DNA from: Prochlorococcus sp. AG-442-M23
GTDB taxonomy: Bacteria > Cyanobacteriota > Cyanobacteriia > PCC-6307 > Cyanobiaceae
Reading direction: 5' to 3'
Assembly: GCA_003209655.1 (NCBI GenBank)
Contig: QCPW01000001.1
Span: forward strand, 372,001-436,000
Length of the DNA: 64,000 bases
The notes beneath the pieces are model-generated. The model saw only the letters and a list, made by a program, of their open reading frames with translations. It had not been told where the DNA came from and ran no database searches. The stretch's first letter is position 1. The number at the start of each line of letters is the position of its first letter. This document shows positions 1 through 10,577 of this stretch, piece after piece. Both the position numbers and the translations under genes were made by a program.

Positions 1-152
1 AAAAAGTGTTAATTTCTAACTTAAAATTTATTTGCATAAAAACATATCTAATATTACTTTTATAAACATACAATATTGGAAAGACATTCTCAAATGTGAG
101 TTTTGTTTACTATTGTTATTATGACTGGTCTTTAGTAGTGTTTTTTTTAATA

Positions 153-1928
153 TTAATAGTGATTTGCAACTTTCCTATGATGAACAGCTGTTTTACAGGA
201 TAAATCTGAAACATTTCCATTTTCAACTATACCGTAAATTATCCAATGATCTGGAGTCTCTAGTCGGGAGCTTACCTTACAATCTAAGAACGCAAGGGAA
301 TCAGATAGTACTGGCCCACCATTTGCGATATTACTAACAATATCTACTTCAGCAAATCTATCTGCCCCTGGTGCAAATCTTTTTAGAAAATGTCTAAACA
401 TTTTTTGATAGTTATCTTCTCGCAAGATATTTACTACAAAACCTTCTCCAACTTGCATATAAGATTCAATAGCTCTATCTTTTGCTACCGCAACCGTAAT
501 ACCTGGTGGGTTAAAGCTTGCTTGACTAATCCAGCTAGCTACCATCGCACTTTGTCTAAATGTTGAACCTTCTCCTTGGCTAGCTGTTACGACATATAAG
601 CCTCCACTAAGTCTTCCTAAAGCTTTGTCTAAATTTGAGTCAAGACTTTTCATTGAAGCAATATTTTTCTTTTTGTTAATTAATTGTCCTAAGTCAGTAC
701 CAGCTTCTTCAAATTGTTGATAGATAATAGGATCTGGAATATTTTTAACTCTTAAAGGTGAAAAGGCTTCTCTTTGTCCTAATTCTCTTAATTTATTAGC
801 TAGCGAATCTATCGGTTCATCATTTCCTCCAAACGCATCATAAATAGCCGTAAATTGTTTAGGTTTTAATGCTGCAAAGAGAGTGCCAAGAGACTCTTTT
901 AATTCGTTGTCTGAATCAACAGGCCATGTTGGTATTACTACTGCTTTAGATTCAGATATTAAGCCTGTTAATTCTTGAGAATCTGAAGACCTTAAATCAA
1001 TTAATTGAACCTGTGCATCTGCCTTACTTATGCCATGAGCAATAGCCTGACTTAGTCGATCACAATATCCATAATCGCTTACATAGCAAACGGATACGAA
1101 TTCATTGCCTTTACTCTTATTATTACTCCATTCAAAATACTTTTCTTTCCAAAAATCGACTTGATTTTGGAGCAATGGGCCATGACCAACTGCTATAGTT
1201 TTAAGTCTAGGTAACTTATTTATACGTTTTAACGCTTGAAGAACGCTTCTTGAGTTAGGACCCATTAGGCAATCATAGTAAAAACGAAAATCATCATATA
1301 TTTCTTTCTGATCAGTATCAAAAAATTCTTCAGAGCAATAATGTAGGCCAAAAGCATCACATGTGTAGAGAACGTTAGTTGCGTGATCAAAAGAGAAAAT
1401 TGTATCTGGCCAATGCAAATTTGGAGCGCTTATGAATTCAATATTATGGTTTAAGCCACTATCTGGGTTGGTTCCAAGTTCTAAAAACTCTCCACTCTTA
1501 ACTTCAAGTCGTTTGAAAGGAACATGTATTTGGTCGTCTATAAATTTGAGTGCTAACTTGGAACCCACAACTGTGATTTCTTGATTTAATTTTAAAAGAT
1601 TACCTATTAATCCAGAGTGATCAGGTTCTGTATGACTTGTAATTAAATAGTCAATTTCTTGAGGGTTAATTTCTTTAATCAATTCTTCAAACCATATCTT
1701 CTCAAATTTTGCGTGACTAGTATCAATTATTGCCTTTTTTTGACCTTTAATAATAAAACTGTTGTAGGTAGTTCCATTCCGTAAACCAAATTCAATGTCA
1801 AATCTACTTCTATCCCAATCTAAGGATCTAATGGCACAAGAATCATCAGCAAACTTTTGAGTTTGAACTGACAACCTATTATCATTTTGTGCCAATTTTG
1901 AATTACTAGTTTGCGCAGAGGTTATCAT
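153..1928 (-). CDS. flv3: Flavodiiron protein, Flv3-type
   Basis: Flavodiiron protein of the cyanobacterial A/B/C class, which passes electrons from the acceptor side of photosystem I to O2 and forms water. The 591 aa give three domains in order: a metallo-beta-lactamase-like di-iron domain (about 40-270), a flavodoxin-like domain (about 278-420) and a C-terminal flavin-reductase domain (about 435-590). The iron ligands look canonical: HTEPDH at residues 99-104, then LHWPDT, TCDAFG and GHGPLL. A complete ligand set is typical of Flv3; Flv1 usually has substituted ligands. The partner Flv1 would be expected just downstream, beyond the left edge of the window. The start ATG is divergent from alaS. 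Family assignment is firm; the Flv3 label is inferred from the ligands. Confidence 0.9.
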   Translation of the reverse strand: MITSAQTSNSKLAQNDNRLSVQTQKFADDSCAIRSLDWDRSRFDIEFGLRNGTTYNSFIIKGQKKAIIDTSHAKFEKIWFEELIKEINPQEIDYLITSHTEPDHSGLIGNLLKLNQEITVVGSKLALKFIDDQIHVPFKRLEVKSGEFLELGTNPDSGLNHNIEFISAPNLHWPDTIFSFDHATNVLYTCDAFGLHYCSEEFFDTDQKEIYDDFRFYYDCLMGPNSRSVLQALKRINKLPRLKTIAVGHGPLLQNQVDFWKEKYFEWSNNKSKGNEFVSVCYVSDYGYCDRLSQAIAHGISKADAQVQLIDLRSSDSQELTGLISESKAVVIPTWPVDSDNELKESLGTLFAALKPKQFTAIYDAFGGNDEPIDSLANKLRELGQREAFSPLRVKNIPDPIIYQQFEEAGTDLGQLINKKKNIASMKSLDSNLDKALGRLSGGLYVVTASQGEGSTFRQSAMVASWISQASFNPPGITVAVAKDRAIESYMQVGEGFVVNILREDNYQKMFRHFLKRFAPGADRFAEVDIVSNIANGGPVLSDSLAFLDCKVSSRLETPDHWIIYGIVENGNVSDLSCKTAVHHRKVANHY

Positions 1929-2044
1929 AGAATGAGTCGCTTTATTAATTTACTTTAGTTATATAGAATATAAATCCGTGTGATTTTTTTTGTGGAATTA
2001 CCGAAACTACGCTTTTATTTTTTTACTCTTTTTATTCTTGATAA

Positions 2045-4705
2045 ATGACATCTCATCTTATTAAAAAAAAAATTACTGGAGATGAAATTAGAGAAATATT
2101 TTTAAATTTTTATCAGGAAAAATCTCATAAAATTATTCCAAGTGCATCTTTAATTCCTGATGACCCCACAGTTTTGCTTACAATTGCAGGGATGTTACCT
2201 TTTAAGCCTGTATTTTTAGGTTTGAGAGAAAGGCCATCAAGAAGAGCTACATCAAGTCAAAAGTGCATAAGAACAAACGATATTGAAAATGTTGGAGTTA
2301 CTGCTCGGCATCACACTTTTTTTGAGATGCTTGGTAATTTTTCCTTCGGAGATTATTTTAAACGAGAGGCAATTGAGTGGGCTTGGGAATTAGTTACTAA
2401 AGTTTATGGGCTTTCCATAGAGAATATAATAGTTAGTGTCTTTCACGAAGATAATGAATCGGAAAAGATTTGGAAGGAAGAAATTGGGATTATTCCAGAA
2501 AGGATAATTAAACTTGATGAAAAAGATAATTTTTGGTCTTCAGGTAAAACTGGGCCTTGTGGCCCATGTTCGGAACTTTATTATGATTTTAATCCTGAAA
2601 AAGGACTTCAAAATATTGATTTAGAGGATGATAATCGTTTTATCGAATTTTATAATCTTGTATTTATGCAATTTAACCGTGATCCTAATGGTAAATTGTC
2701 AGATTTAAAATATAAAAATATCGATACTGGAATGGGTCTTGAGAGAATGGCTCAAATATTGCAAAAGAAGAAAAATAATTACGAGACAGATTTGATTTTT
2801 CCAATTATTCAAAGGGCTGCTGAGATTTCAGATATAGATTATTTTTCTGCAGATGATAGAACCAAAATTTCTTTAAAAATTATTGGAGATCATACAAGAG
2901 CAGTTATACATCTAATTTCTGATGGTGTAGTAGCAAGTAATCTTGGGAGGGGATACGTACTCAGAAGACTAATTAGAAGAATGGTTAGACATGGAAGATT
3001 ACTAGGTATTAAAAATCAATTTTTGTCAGAAATTGCGATTATAGGTATTAAATTAATGCAAGAAAATTATCATGATTTAAAAAATAATATTGATACAATA
3101 TTAAATGAGATAAAAATTGAAGAGGTAAGATTTAGGGAAACTCTTGATAAAGGAGAGAAATTGTTAGATGAATTAATATCCTCAGGGCAGAAATTAATTT
3201 CTGGCTACAAAGCTTTTGAACTTTACGATACTTATGGCTTTCCTTTAGAACTTACAGAAGAAATTGCTAAGGAAAATAATATTGGTGTAGATGTTAAGGG
3301 GTTTGAGAAAGAAATGAATGCACAAAAAGAGAGAGCCAAAGCTGCTTCAAATAATATTGATTTAACTCTAAGGGGTTCACTAGAACGTGAAATAGACTTA
3401 TTCAATGAAACTGTTTTTACAGGTTATAGTTCACTTTATTCAGAAGCAGAGATAAAAGGTATATTTTTGGAATCCACCTTGGTTCAGGAAGCAATTGAAG
3501 GCCAGAAAATTCTAATTGTTCTTGATCAGACTTCTTTTTATGGTGAATCTGGCGGTCAAGTTGGCGATATTGGAAAGATATTTTCAACTGATCTAGAGGT
3601 GATTATTGATAATGTCGTACGAAAGAAAAATGTTTTTCTACATTATGGAGTTGTGAAAAAAGGAATAGTTATTCTTGGGAAAAAGGTTAAAACTCAAGTT
3701 AATGCTTCTAATAGAGCTAAGGCGGCGGCAAATCATACAGCTACACACTTGTTGCAAGCTGCTCTTAAAAAAGTTGTAAATAAAAGCGTAGGGCAAAAAG
3801 GTTCATTAGTCGCCTTTAATAAATTACGATTTGATTTCAATTCTTCTCAACCAATTTCTAAAGATCAAATTTCTAAAGTTGAGACTTTAGTCAATTCTTG
3901 GATTATGGAAAACTATCATCTTGGTACAAAAAATATGGCGAAGAGTGAGGCGCTAGAAAAAGGAGCAGTGGCTATGTTTGGAGAAAAATATGATGATGAA
4001 GTAAGAGTTGTAGATGTTCCTGGTGTTTCGATGGAACTATGTGGAGGAACTCATGTAAAAAGTACATCTGAATTAGGTTATTTTAAAATAATTAGTGAAG
4101 AAGGAATCTCAGCTGGTGTAAGAAGAATCGAAGCTTTATCAGGTCAATCAGCTTTTGATTACTTTAGTGATAGAAATTCTTTAGTAAATCAACTTAGTGA
4201 TTTGTTAAAGGCAAATCCTAACCAACTCCTTGATAGAGTTAATTATTTACAATCGGAACTTATAAATAAAAACAAAGAGATACAAAAAATGAAAGATGAA
4301 ATTGCGTATTTTAAATATTCTTCGCTTATTTCTTCTGCAGAAAAAGTTAGTTCTTTTTCAATTTTGGTAAGTCAGATAGATGACTTGGATGGAAATTCAC
4401 TTAAATCAGCAGCATTAAATTTAACTTCCCAATTGGGTGATAAATCTTTAGTTATTCTTGGAGGAATACCGAATCCACAGAATAAAAAGTTGTTATTTGT
4501 GGTCTCTATTGGAGATGCCATAGTCAAAATAGGCTTTCATGCAGGGAAATTAATTAATGATATTGCTAAGATTTGTTCTGGAGGGGGAGGAGGAAAACCT
4601 AATTTTGCCCAGGCAGGTGCTAAGGATATTGATAAACTTGATTTAGCATTGGAATATGCAAGAAATGATTTGTTTGAAAAGCTAAGAATTTATTCGGATA
4701 AATAA
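2045..4705 (+). CDS. alaS: Alanyl-tRNA synthetase
   Basis: Cytoplasmic class II synthetase that charges tRNA-Ala. The 886 aa match the usual bacterial length. The N-terminal catalytic core (about 1-400) is followed by the editing domain, whose zinc-site residues are visible: HTATH near 564-568 and CGGTH at 666-670. The C-terminal region (about 745-886) has the glycine-rich GGGGGKP stretch of the DHHA1 domain. The ATG lies in the divergent gap with flv3, with no strong Shine-Dalgarno. The last 16 bases overlap the 3' end of speA on the opposite strand, so the two genes converge with no room for a terminator between them. Confidence 0.98.
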   Translation: MTSHLIKKKITGDEIREIFLNFYQEKSHKIIPSASLIPDDPTVLLTIAGMLPFKPVFLGLRERPSRRATSSQKCIRTNDIENVGVTARHHTFFEMLGNFSFGDYFKREAIEWAWELVTKVYGLSIENIIVSVFHEDNESEKIWKEEIGIIPERIIKLDEKDNFWSSGKTGPCGPCSELYYDFNPEKGLQNIDLEDDNRFIEFYNLVFMQFNRDPNGKLSDLKYKNIDTGMGLERMAQILQKKKNNYETDLIFPIIQRAAEISDIDYFSADDRTKISLKIIGDHTRAVIHLISDGVVASNLGRGYVLRRLIRRMVRHGRLLGIKNQFLSEIAIIGIKLMQENYHDLKNNIDTILNEIKIEEVRFRETLDKGEKLLDELISSGQKLISGYKAFELYDTYGFPLELTEEIAKENNIGVDVKGFEKEMNAQKERAKAASNNIDLTLRGSLEREIDLFNETVFTGYSSLYSEAEIKGIFLESTLVQEAIEGQKILIVLDQTSFYGESGGQVGDIGKIFSTDLEVIIDNVVRKKNVFLHYGVVKKGIVILGKKVKTQVNASNRAKAAANHTATHLLQAALKKVVNKSVGQKGSLVAFNKLRFDFNSSQPISKDQISKVETLVNSWIMENYHLGTKNMAKSEALEKGAVAMFGEKYDDEVRVVDVPGVSMELCGGTHVKSTSELGYFKIISEEGISAGVRRIEALSGQSAFDYFSDRNSLVNQLSDLLKANPNQLLDRVNYLQSELINKNKEIQKMKDEIAYFKYSSLISSAEKVSSFSILVSQIDDLDGNSLKSAALNLTSQLGDKSLVILGGIPNPQNKKLLFVVSIGDAIVKIGFHAGKLINDIAKICSGGGGGKPNFAQAGAKDIDKLDLALEYARNDLFEKLRIYSDK

Positions 4706-6636
4706 CTGCTTTTTCTAAGACTTGTCTCGATTTGATCAATTAATTTTCTTGCTTCTTTAATTGTTAAATGCTTTTGATCAATAGCAGATTCAGTATTAAT
4801 TCTTATTGATTCAACTAGGGTTTTTGAACTGTAATCTAGTAATTCTAAAATTTCAGATTTACTATTCTCTTTAATAATATTTTTGACTTTATAAGAATTA
4901 TCCTGATTTATATCAATATGAATAACATTTGTTTTGCCAAATAAATTATGAAAGTTTCCTAATGCTTCTTGATATGCTCCTGCCATAAAAATTCCGATTA
5001 GATAATCTTTGTTTTGTTTTGGTTCATGTAAATTTAAAAGAGATTTGATTTTTCCATTATCTATAAAACTATTTAATTTTCCATCTGAATCACAAGTTAA
5101 ATCTCCAAAGTTTCCTTTGCAGAGTGGCTTTTCTAAGTGTCTATGTATTGGAATTATTGGAAAAATCTGATTTATTGCCCAGCTATCAGGTATAGATTTA
5201 AAGATAGATAAATTTGCATAATACGTTGATGCAAGTGTTTCTGTGATCTCACATAAATCTGGATGAATCATTTCATCATTGTCTAGATTATTAGCAATCT
5301 CTTTTGCACAAGCCCACGTAAGCTCTTCTGCTTGTGCTCGTTCTTTTAAATTTAAAAATCCTAATCTAAAAGCGGCTAGACAATCTTCTTTAAACTTTTT
5401 TGCATCGTTCCATAGTTCTATTATTTCAGACAAATTTACCTTCTTCTTCGTAAGTTTTTTTAGTTGATAGAAAGTTTCAATTAGATTTGCAATTATTAAT
5501 GATTTGGGTTTTTCATCAAATATTTTAATCTCTGATCTTACATGACTTGTACCTAAAACATTAAAGATTAAAACTGAACAATGACTGATAATTGCTCTTC
5601 CGCTTTCTGAGATTACAGTTGGATGATCTATATTGTTGACTTGACATGAATCTTTTATTGTCGCAATTACATCATTAGCATAATTTTGAAGAGAATAATT
5701 TGTTGATGTATTAGAAGAAGTTTTCGTTCCATCGAAATCTATTCCTAATCCTCCACCAACATCTATATATTTCATCGGGGCTCCTAGTTTGCATAATTCA
5801 ACATATATTTGACTTGCCTCTTGTAATGAGTCTTTAATTACAGATATATCACTTATTTGACTGCCTATATGAAAATGTAGTAATTTCACTTCTTTTAATA
5901 GATGTGCTTCTTTAAGTTCTTTTATCGTTGACATAATTTCTGGAATTGATAACCCAAACTTGGAATTATCTCCAACAGATTTGCCCCATCTTCCACTACT
6001 TTTACTTGATAACTTTGCTCTAATTCCTAGCAGTGGTGTTGCTTTAAGATTTTTTACTGCTTCAATTATTCTTTTTACCTCATCTGTTTGCTCGATAACT
6101 ATTACTGGGTTTTTGCCTAGTTTTCTGGCTAATGTAGCAACCTCAATATATTTTGTGTCCTTATATCCATTGCAAATTAATAAAGAGTTTTGGTTTTCAA
6201 GAAGAGAAAGGCCAATTAATAATTCTGATTTGCTGCCTACTTCTAAACCAAAATTCCATGGTTCTCCAAACTCTAATATTTTTTCTAGAACATTCTTCTG
6301 CTGATTGCATTTTACTGGAAAGACTCCCTGATAAATATTCTTATATTCGTAAGTTTTAATTGCTTTTGAGAATGCTTCATGTAAACCGTTTATACGATCT
6401 TTCAATATATCGTTAAATCTTACTATTAATGGCGTATTAATTTCTCTACTTTTGAGTTCTTCGATAAGCTTAAAAAGATCAATATTTTTTGTTGATTTTT
6501 TTTCTGGAGTAATTGAGATATTTCCCTTTGAATTAATAGAGAAATATTCATCACCCCACTTGTCGATATTGTAAATTGAAATACTATCTTCTATAGTCCA
6601 ATTTTTATTTAATTTTTCTGGCTCAAAATTGTTCAA
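4690..6636 (-). CDS. speA: Biosynthetic arginine decarboxylase
   Basis: PLP-dependent decarboxylase converting arginine to agmatine, the first step of the agmatine route to polyamines. At 648 aa it fits the SpeA fold type III family: an alanine-racemase-like barrel with the PLP lysine at about K109 (VFPVKCN), the HFHIGSQ motif near residue 255, and the glycine-rich phosphate-binding stretch [12 protein letters not shown]. It is a stand-alone gene whose 3' end overlaps alaS by 16 bases. Family assignment is firm; arginine as substrate follows from the length and the SpeA-type sequence. Confidence 0.96.
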   Translation of the reverse strand: MNNFEPEKLNKNWTIEDSISIYNIDKWGDEYFSINSKGNISITPEKKSTKNIDLFKLIEELKSREINTPLIVRFNDILKDRINGLHEAFSKAIKTYEYKNIYQGVFPVKCNQQKNVLEKILEFGEPWNFGLEVGSKSELLIGLSLLENQNSLLICNGYKDTKYIEVATLARKLGKNPVIVIEQTDEVKRIIEAVKNLKATPLLGIRAKLSSKSSGRWGKSVGDNSKFGLSIPEIMSTIKELKEAHLLKEVKLLHFHIGSQISDISVIKDSLQEASQIYVELCKLGAPMKYIDVGGGLGIDFDGTKTSSNTSTNYSLQNYANDVIATIKDSCQVNNIDHPTVISESGRAIISHCSVLIFNVLGTSHVRSEIKIFDEKPKSLIIANLIETFYQLKKLTKKKVNLSEIIELWNDAKKFKEDCLAAFRLGFLNLKERAQAEELTWACAKEIANNLDNDEMIHPDLCEITETLASTYYANLSIFKSIPDSWAINQIFPIIPIHRHLEKPLCKGNFGDLTCDSDGKLNSFIDNGKIKSLLNLHEPKQNKDYLIGIFMAGAYQEALGNFHNLFGKTNVIHIDINQDNSYKVKNIIKENSKSEILELLDYSSKTLVESIRINTESAIDQKHLTIKEARKLIDQIETSLRKSSYLSE

Positions 6637-6758
6637 TTTATGCCTTAGTAAATAATCAATGTTTTTGAAAATAACTCAAAACAATATCTTTTATTTTAAT
6701 GATTACTTGCCAAGTTACCACCTAAAAGATGAATATACATAGAGTGATTAAAAATTAA

Positions 6759-7217
6759 ATGACCCAAGAGAGGACCTTTATTGCTATTAAACCAGACGGC
6801 GTTCAAAGAGGATATGTTGCTGAAATTATAGGTAAATTTGAAAAAAAAGGATTTAAATTAGTAGCTTTAAAACAATTAATTCCATCAAAACAACTTGCTC
6901 AAGATCACTACGGAGTTCATAAAGAGAGACCTTTTTTTAGTGATTTAGTAGATTTCATCTCAAGTGGCCCTGTAGTGGCGATGGTTTGGGAAGGTGAAGG
7001 AGTTATTTTAAGCGCTCGAAAATTAATAGGTGCTACAAAACCTCTTGAGGCAGAACCTGGCACTATAAGAGGTGATCTAGCTGTAGATATTGGCAGAAAT
7101 ATAATTCATGGTTCTGATGGAGAAGAAACTGCAAGATTTGAGATTAATTTATGGTTTAATCAAGATGAATTATGTGAATGGGAGCCTTCTGATTTAAAGT
7201 GGCGTTCTGAAAATTAA
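6759..7217 (+). CDS. ndk: Nucleoside diphosphate kinase
   Basis: Balances nucleoside triphosphate pools by transferring the gamma phosphate of ATP to NDPs through a phosphohistidine. The 152 aa are the standard length. The catalytic histidine is visible in NIIHGSD (H117), and the N-terminal [14 protein letters not shown] signature is intact. The gene reads away from speA and converges on thiO with a gap of only four bases. Confidence 0.98.
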   Translation: MTQERTFIAIKPDGVQRGYVAEIIGKFEKKGFKLVALKQLIPSKQLAQDHYGVHKERPFFSDLVDFISSGPVVAMVWEGEGVILSARKLIGATKPLEAEPGTIRGDLAVDIGRNIIHGSDGEETARFEINLWFNQDELCEWEPSDLKWRSEN

Positions 7218-7221
7218 AAAT

Positions 7222-8331
7222 TTATATCTTAAATCTATTTAAACTAAATTTTTCTAAAAAGCTAATTTCAATATCTTTGAGAGTTTTATTTTGAATTAAT
7301 TTGAAAATAATTTCACTCGTTATTGCAGAGAATAAAACCCCATTTCTGTAGTGTCCAGTAGCTAGATAAAGATTTTCAACTTCAGATTTACCTATGATTG
7401 GCTTAAAGTCAGGAGTACAAGGTCTAAATCCCCACCAATGCTCCATTTGTGGCCAATTCAACGCTTCAGGTAATAAAAATCGAATACCTTCTTGGAGTTG
7501 ACTTATCCCATTAGGTGTATTGCCATGATCAAATTTTGCATCTTTTTCAACCGTTGCCCCTACTACTATTAGTCCATCATCACGAGGGACTAGGTAGGTT
7601 GTTGTACTAAAAAGGACTCTTTTAAGAAAATTTGCAGGACCTTGTATTGATAGCATTTGTCCTTTTACAGGAAAGACTGGAATTTTATTTGAAACTTTTT
7701 TACTCCAAGCACCGCTGCATAATATTGTTTTTTCACAATTAATTTCTTTTAGTTCTCCTGTTGCATTTAAAACTTTTGCACCAATAATTTTGTTATTTTC
7801 TATTCTTAAATCTTTAACTTCTGATCCTTCATGAAATTTGACGCCATGCAAGGAGCATGCTTTTTCCAGTGCACGCATAAGTCTTCTTCTATTATCTATC
7901 TGCCCATCTTGTTCAAAAACTAATCCATGTTTCCAAATCGAATTTATTCCATGAATCTCTTTATTAAGTTCTTTTTGATTAAGATATTTACCATATTTAT
8001 GAGTTGGGAATTCCTTAAGTTCCTTCATATTTTTAAAAGGTACTATTATTCCACATTTCCTTAACCCACACTCAATTCCACTATCTTGTTCAATATTTTT
8101 AATCCATTTAGGAATTAATTTTTGACTTTGTTGCCCAAATTTCAATAATTCATTTTGAAGTCCTTCGGCATGAGTGGCTAACATCCCTGCAGCTACAAAA
8201 CCAGCAGACTCTCCTCTGTTCTTGCTTAAAACTGTAACTTTCAAATTATTTTTTGCGAATTGATATGCAATAGATAATCCTAATAGTCCACCGCCAATAA
8301 TTAAAATTGAATTTTTTTTGTTCTCAGTCAT
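7222..8331 (-). CDS. thiO: FAD-dependent amino-acid/glycine oxidase, ThiO-like
   Basis: Member of the DAO/ThiO flavoprotein oxidase family. ThiO makes iminoglycine for the thiazole half of thiamine. The 369 aa open with the ADP-binding motif GGGLLGLSIAYQF (about 13-25). Near the C-terminus it has the family's substrate and FAD stretch, including WWGFRPCTPDFKP and ATGHYRNG. DadA-like D-amino acid dehydrogenase is the alternative; size and C-terminal motifs favour ThiO. It converges on ndk and its start is divergent from gatB by about 80 bases. Confidence 0.85.
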   Translation of the reverse strand: MTENKKNSILIIGGGLLGLSIAYQFAKNNLKVTVLSKNRGESAGFVAAGMLATHAEGLQNELLKFGQQSQKLIPKWIKNIEQDSGIECGLRKCGIIVPFKNMKELKEFPTHKYGKYLNQKELNKEIHGINSIWKHGLVFEQDGQIDNRRRLMRALEKACSLHGVKFHEGSEVKDLRIENNKIIGAKVLNATGELKEINCEKTILCSGAWSKKVSNKIPVFPVKGQMLSIQGPANFLKRVLFSTTTYLVPRDDGLIVVGATVEKDAKFDHGNTPNGISQLQEGIRFLLPEALNWPQMEHWWGFRPCTPDFKPIIGKSEVENLYLATGHYRNGVLFSAITSEIIFKLIQNKTLKDIEISFLEKFSLNRFKI

Positions 8332-8411
8332 TTAATTATTCTTATAATTTACATATGATTTGATCCTCTTTAACCTTATATCCAATAATATTAAGAAAGG
8401 AACATTTTATA

Positions 8412-9884
8412 ATGAAAAAATTTGAATCTTGGGAAGCTGTGATTGGTTTAGAAACCCATGTACAGCTTAATACTAAAAGTAAAATATTTACATCTGCTTC
8501 AACAGCTTTTGGGGATGAACCTAACACACATGTAGATCCTGTTGTATGTGGTTTACCTGGTACTCTTCCTGTTTTGAATGAAACTGTCTTAGAGTACGCA
8601 GTCAAAACTTCTTTGGCATTAAATCTAGAAGTCTCAGAGCATTGTAAATTTGATAGAAAACAATATTTTTATCCTGATCTGCCTAAAAATTACCAAATTT
8701 CTCAATTTGATGAACCGTTAGCCGAGAATGGATGGCTAGAAGTTGAAATTACAGAAAAAGATAAAGAAACTTATATAAAAAAAATAGGAATTGAAAGGCT
8801 TCATATGGAGGAGGATGCAGGTAAGTTAGTACATGCCGGAAGCGATCGATTAGCTGGTTCCAAATATTCGTTGGTTGATTACAATCGTGCTGGAATAGCA
8901 CTTTGTGAGATTGTAAGTAAACCTGATATTAGAACTGGTAGAGAGGCATCTGAATATGCTTCTGAAATAAGAAGAACAGTTAGATATCTTGGTGTCTCAG
9001 ATGGAAATATGCAAGAGGGTTCATTAAGATGTGATGTAAATATATCTGTTAGAAAAGGACCTAATGCCCCTTTTGGTACCAAAGTAGAAATAAAGAATAT
9101 GAATTCGTTTTCTGCTATTCAAAAGGCTTGCGATTATGAAATTGCTAGACAAATAGAGGTTTATGAAAAAGGAGGAGAAATTTACCAAGAAACTAGACTA
9201 TGGGATGAAGCTAAGCAATTAACAAAAAGCATGAGATTAAAGGAAGGGAGTAGTGATTATAGGTATTTCCCAGATCCTGACTTAGGACCAATTGAGATAT
9301 CAAAAGAGCAAAAAGATATATGGTTAAATGAATTACCTGAATTACCTTCTAAGAAAAGAAATAAATATGTCAATGAATTAGGTTTATCACCATATGATGC
9401 AAGAGTTATTTCTGATGAGATTTATATGGCAAACTTTTTTGAAGATACAGTAGCTAATAATGTTGATCCAAAACTTGCATCAAACTGGATTACAAGTGAT
9501 ATTGTTGGCTATTTGAAAGCAAATAAACTTAGTTTTAGTGAATTAAAACTTAGTCCTAAAAATCTCGCCGAAATGATTAATATGATCTCTAAAAATACTA
9601 TTAGTGGAAAAATAGCTAAGGAAATTTTACCTGAACTAATAGAAAAAAATATATCTCCGAAAAATTTAGTCGAAGAAAAAGGTTTGGCAATGATATCTGA
9701 TTCTGCAAGCATTTTGCCAATAATTGATCAACTTATAATCGAATATCCTAAAGAAGTAGAATCATTTAAGAATGGAAAAACCAAATTACTTGGTTTTTTT
9801 GTAGGTCAACTTATGAAAATAACTAAAGGTAAAGCTGACCCTAAACTTGTTAATAAACTTCTTGCAGAAAAATTAAATGGATAA
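8412..9884 (+). CDS. gatB: Asp/Glu-tRNA(Asn/Gln) amidotransferase subunit B
   Basis: Subunit B of the GatCAB complex, which amidates mischarged Glu-tRNA-Gln (and Asp-tRNA-Asn) because the cell lacks a glutaminyl-tRNA synthetase. The 490 aa show the catalytic GatB/GatE core with VIGLETHVQLNTKSKIF at the N-terminus, the RLHMEEDAGK and SLVDYNRAG motifs, and the C-terminal YqeY-like tRNA-binding tail. The ATG at 8412 follows the RBS-like aagaaagga. It ends four bases from the convergent coaE. Confidence 0.98.
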   Translation: MKKFESWEAVIGLETHVQLNTKSKIFTSASTAFGDEPNTHVDPVVCGLPGTLPVLNETVLEYAVKTSLALNLEVSEHCKFDRKQYFYPDLPKNYQISQFDEPLAENGWLEVEITEKDKETYIKKIGIERLHMEEDAGKLVHAGSDRLAGSKYSLVDYNRAGIALCEIVSKPDIRTGREASEYASEIRRTVRYLGVSDGNMQEGSLRCDVNISVRKGPNAPFGTKVEIKNMNSFSAIQKACDYEIARQIEVYEKGGEIYQETRLWDEAKQLTKSMRLKEGSSDYRYFPDPDLGPIEISKEQKDIWLNELPELPSKKRNKYVNELGLSPYDARVISDEIYMANFFEDTVANNVDPKLASNWITSDIVGYLKANKLSFSELKLSPKNLAEMINMISKNTISGKIAKEILPELIEKNISPKNLVEEKGLAMISDSASILPIIDQLIIEYPKEVESFKNGKTKLLGFFVGQLMKITKGKADPKLVNKLLAEKLNG

Positions 9885-9888
9885 ACAT

Positions 9889-10503
9889 TTAAATAAGTTC
9901 TTTTACTTCCTCTATCCATCTGTTTCTATCGTCTGAATTATCCAAAATAACATCTGATAATTTAGATTTATCTTCAAAATTTAATTGAAGATTTATAATT
10001 TTCTCGGCCTCAATATCACTGATTTTATTTCTTTTGATAAGTCTTTTCTTTTGGACTTCTCTTGGACATTTTACTAACCATATTTCAGTGCAAAGATCCA
10101 TAAATTTCGCTTCAAATAGTAAAGGGATAACTAAAAGTAAAATTTTATTTTTTTCAAATTGATTACATTTTTCTATCATTTTTTCTTTGATTAAAGGATG
10201 AAGAAGATTTTGAATCCATTCTCTATGTATAGAATTACTAAAAATAATTTTTTTTAGTAATTCCCTGTTTATTTCATTTTCTGAAGAATTCTTATCAACT
10301 ATTTGAGGTCCAAAATAAGCTAAAACTTTCTCATAGCAAATACTTTGCGGTTTGATTAATTCTTTTGAATAATGATCTGCATCCAATATAGGAATGTCTT
10401 TATATTTTTTTACGTAGTTAGCAATTGTAGATTTTCCACTTGCAATACCTCCAGTAAGACCTATTCTTCTTTGTTTGTTTTTTAATTTTGGTTTGATGCT
10501 CAT
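9889..10503 (-). CDS. coaE: Dephospho-CoA kinase
   Basis: Last enzyme of coenzyme A synthesis, phosphorylating the 3'-OH of dephospho-CoA. The 204 aa show the P-loop GLTGGIASGKST at about residues 15-26, followed by the LDADHYSKEL substrate region and the LLVIPLLFEAKF stretch typical of CoaE. The upstream CoA enzyme coaX lies 36 kb away in the same window. Divergent from argJ across about 75 bases. Confidence 0.95.
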   Translation of the reverse strand: MSIKPKLKNKQRRIGLTGGIASGKSTIANYVKKYKDIPILDADHYSKELIKPQSICYEKVLAYFGPQIVDKNSSENEINRELLKKIIFSNSIHREWIQNLLHPLIKEKMIEKCNQFEKNKILLLVIPLLFEAKFMDLCTEIWLVKCPREVQKKRLIKRNKISDIEAEKIINLQLNFEDKSKLSDVILDNSDDRNRWIEEVKELI

Positions 10504-10577
10504 AAATTTAATAAGAATCTATATTGCAGTGTTTTAATAGAAAGAATAGTTATTATGAATTTAATATATAAAAAATA

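Noticed and set aside
1-152. Possible gene or terminator at the left edge
   Set aside because: Only AT-rich sequence with weak, short dyads near 90-105; no ORF with coding character.
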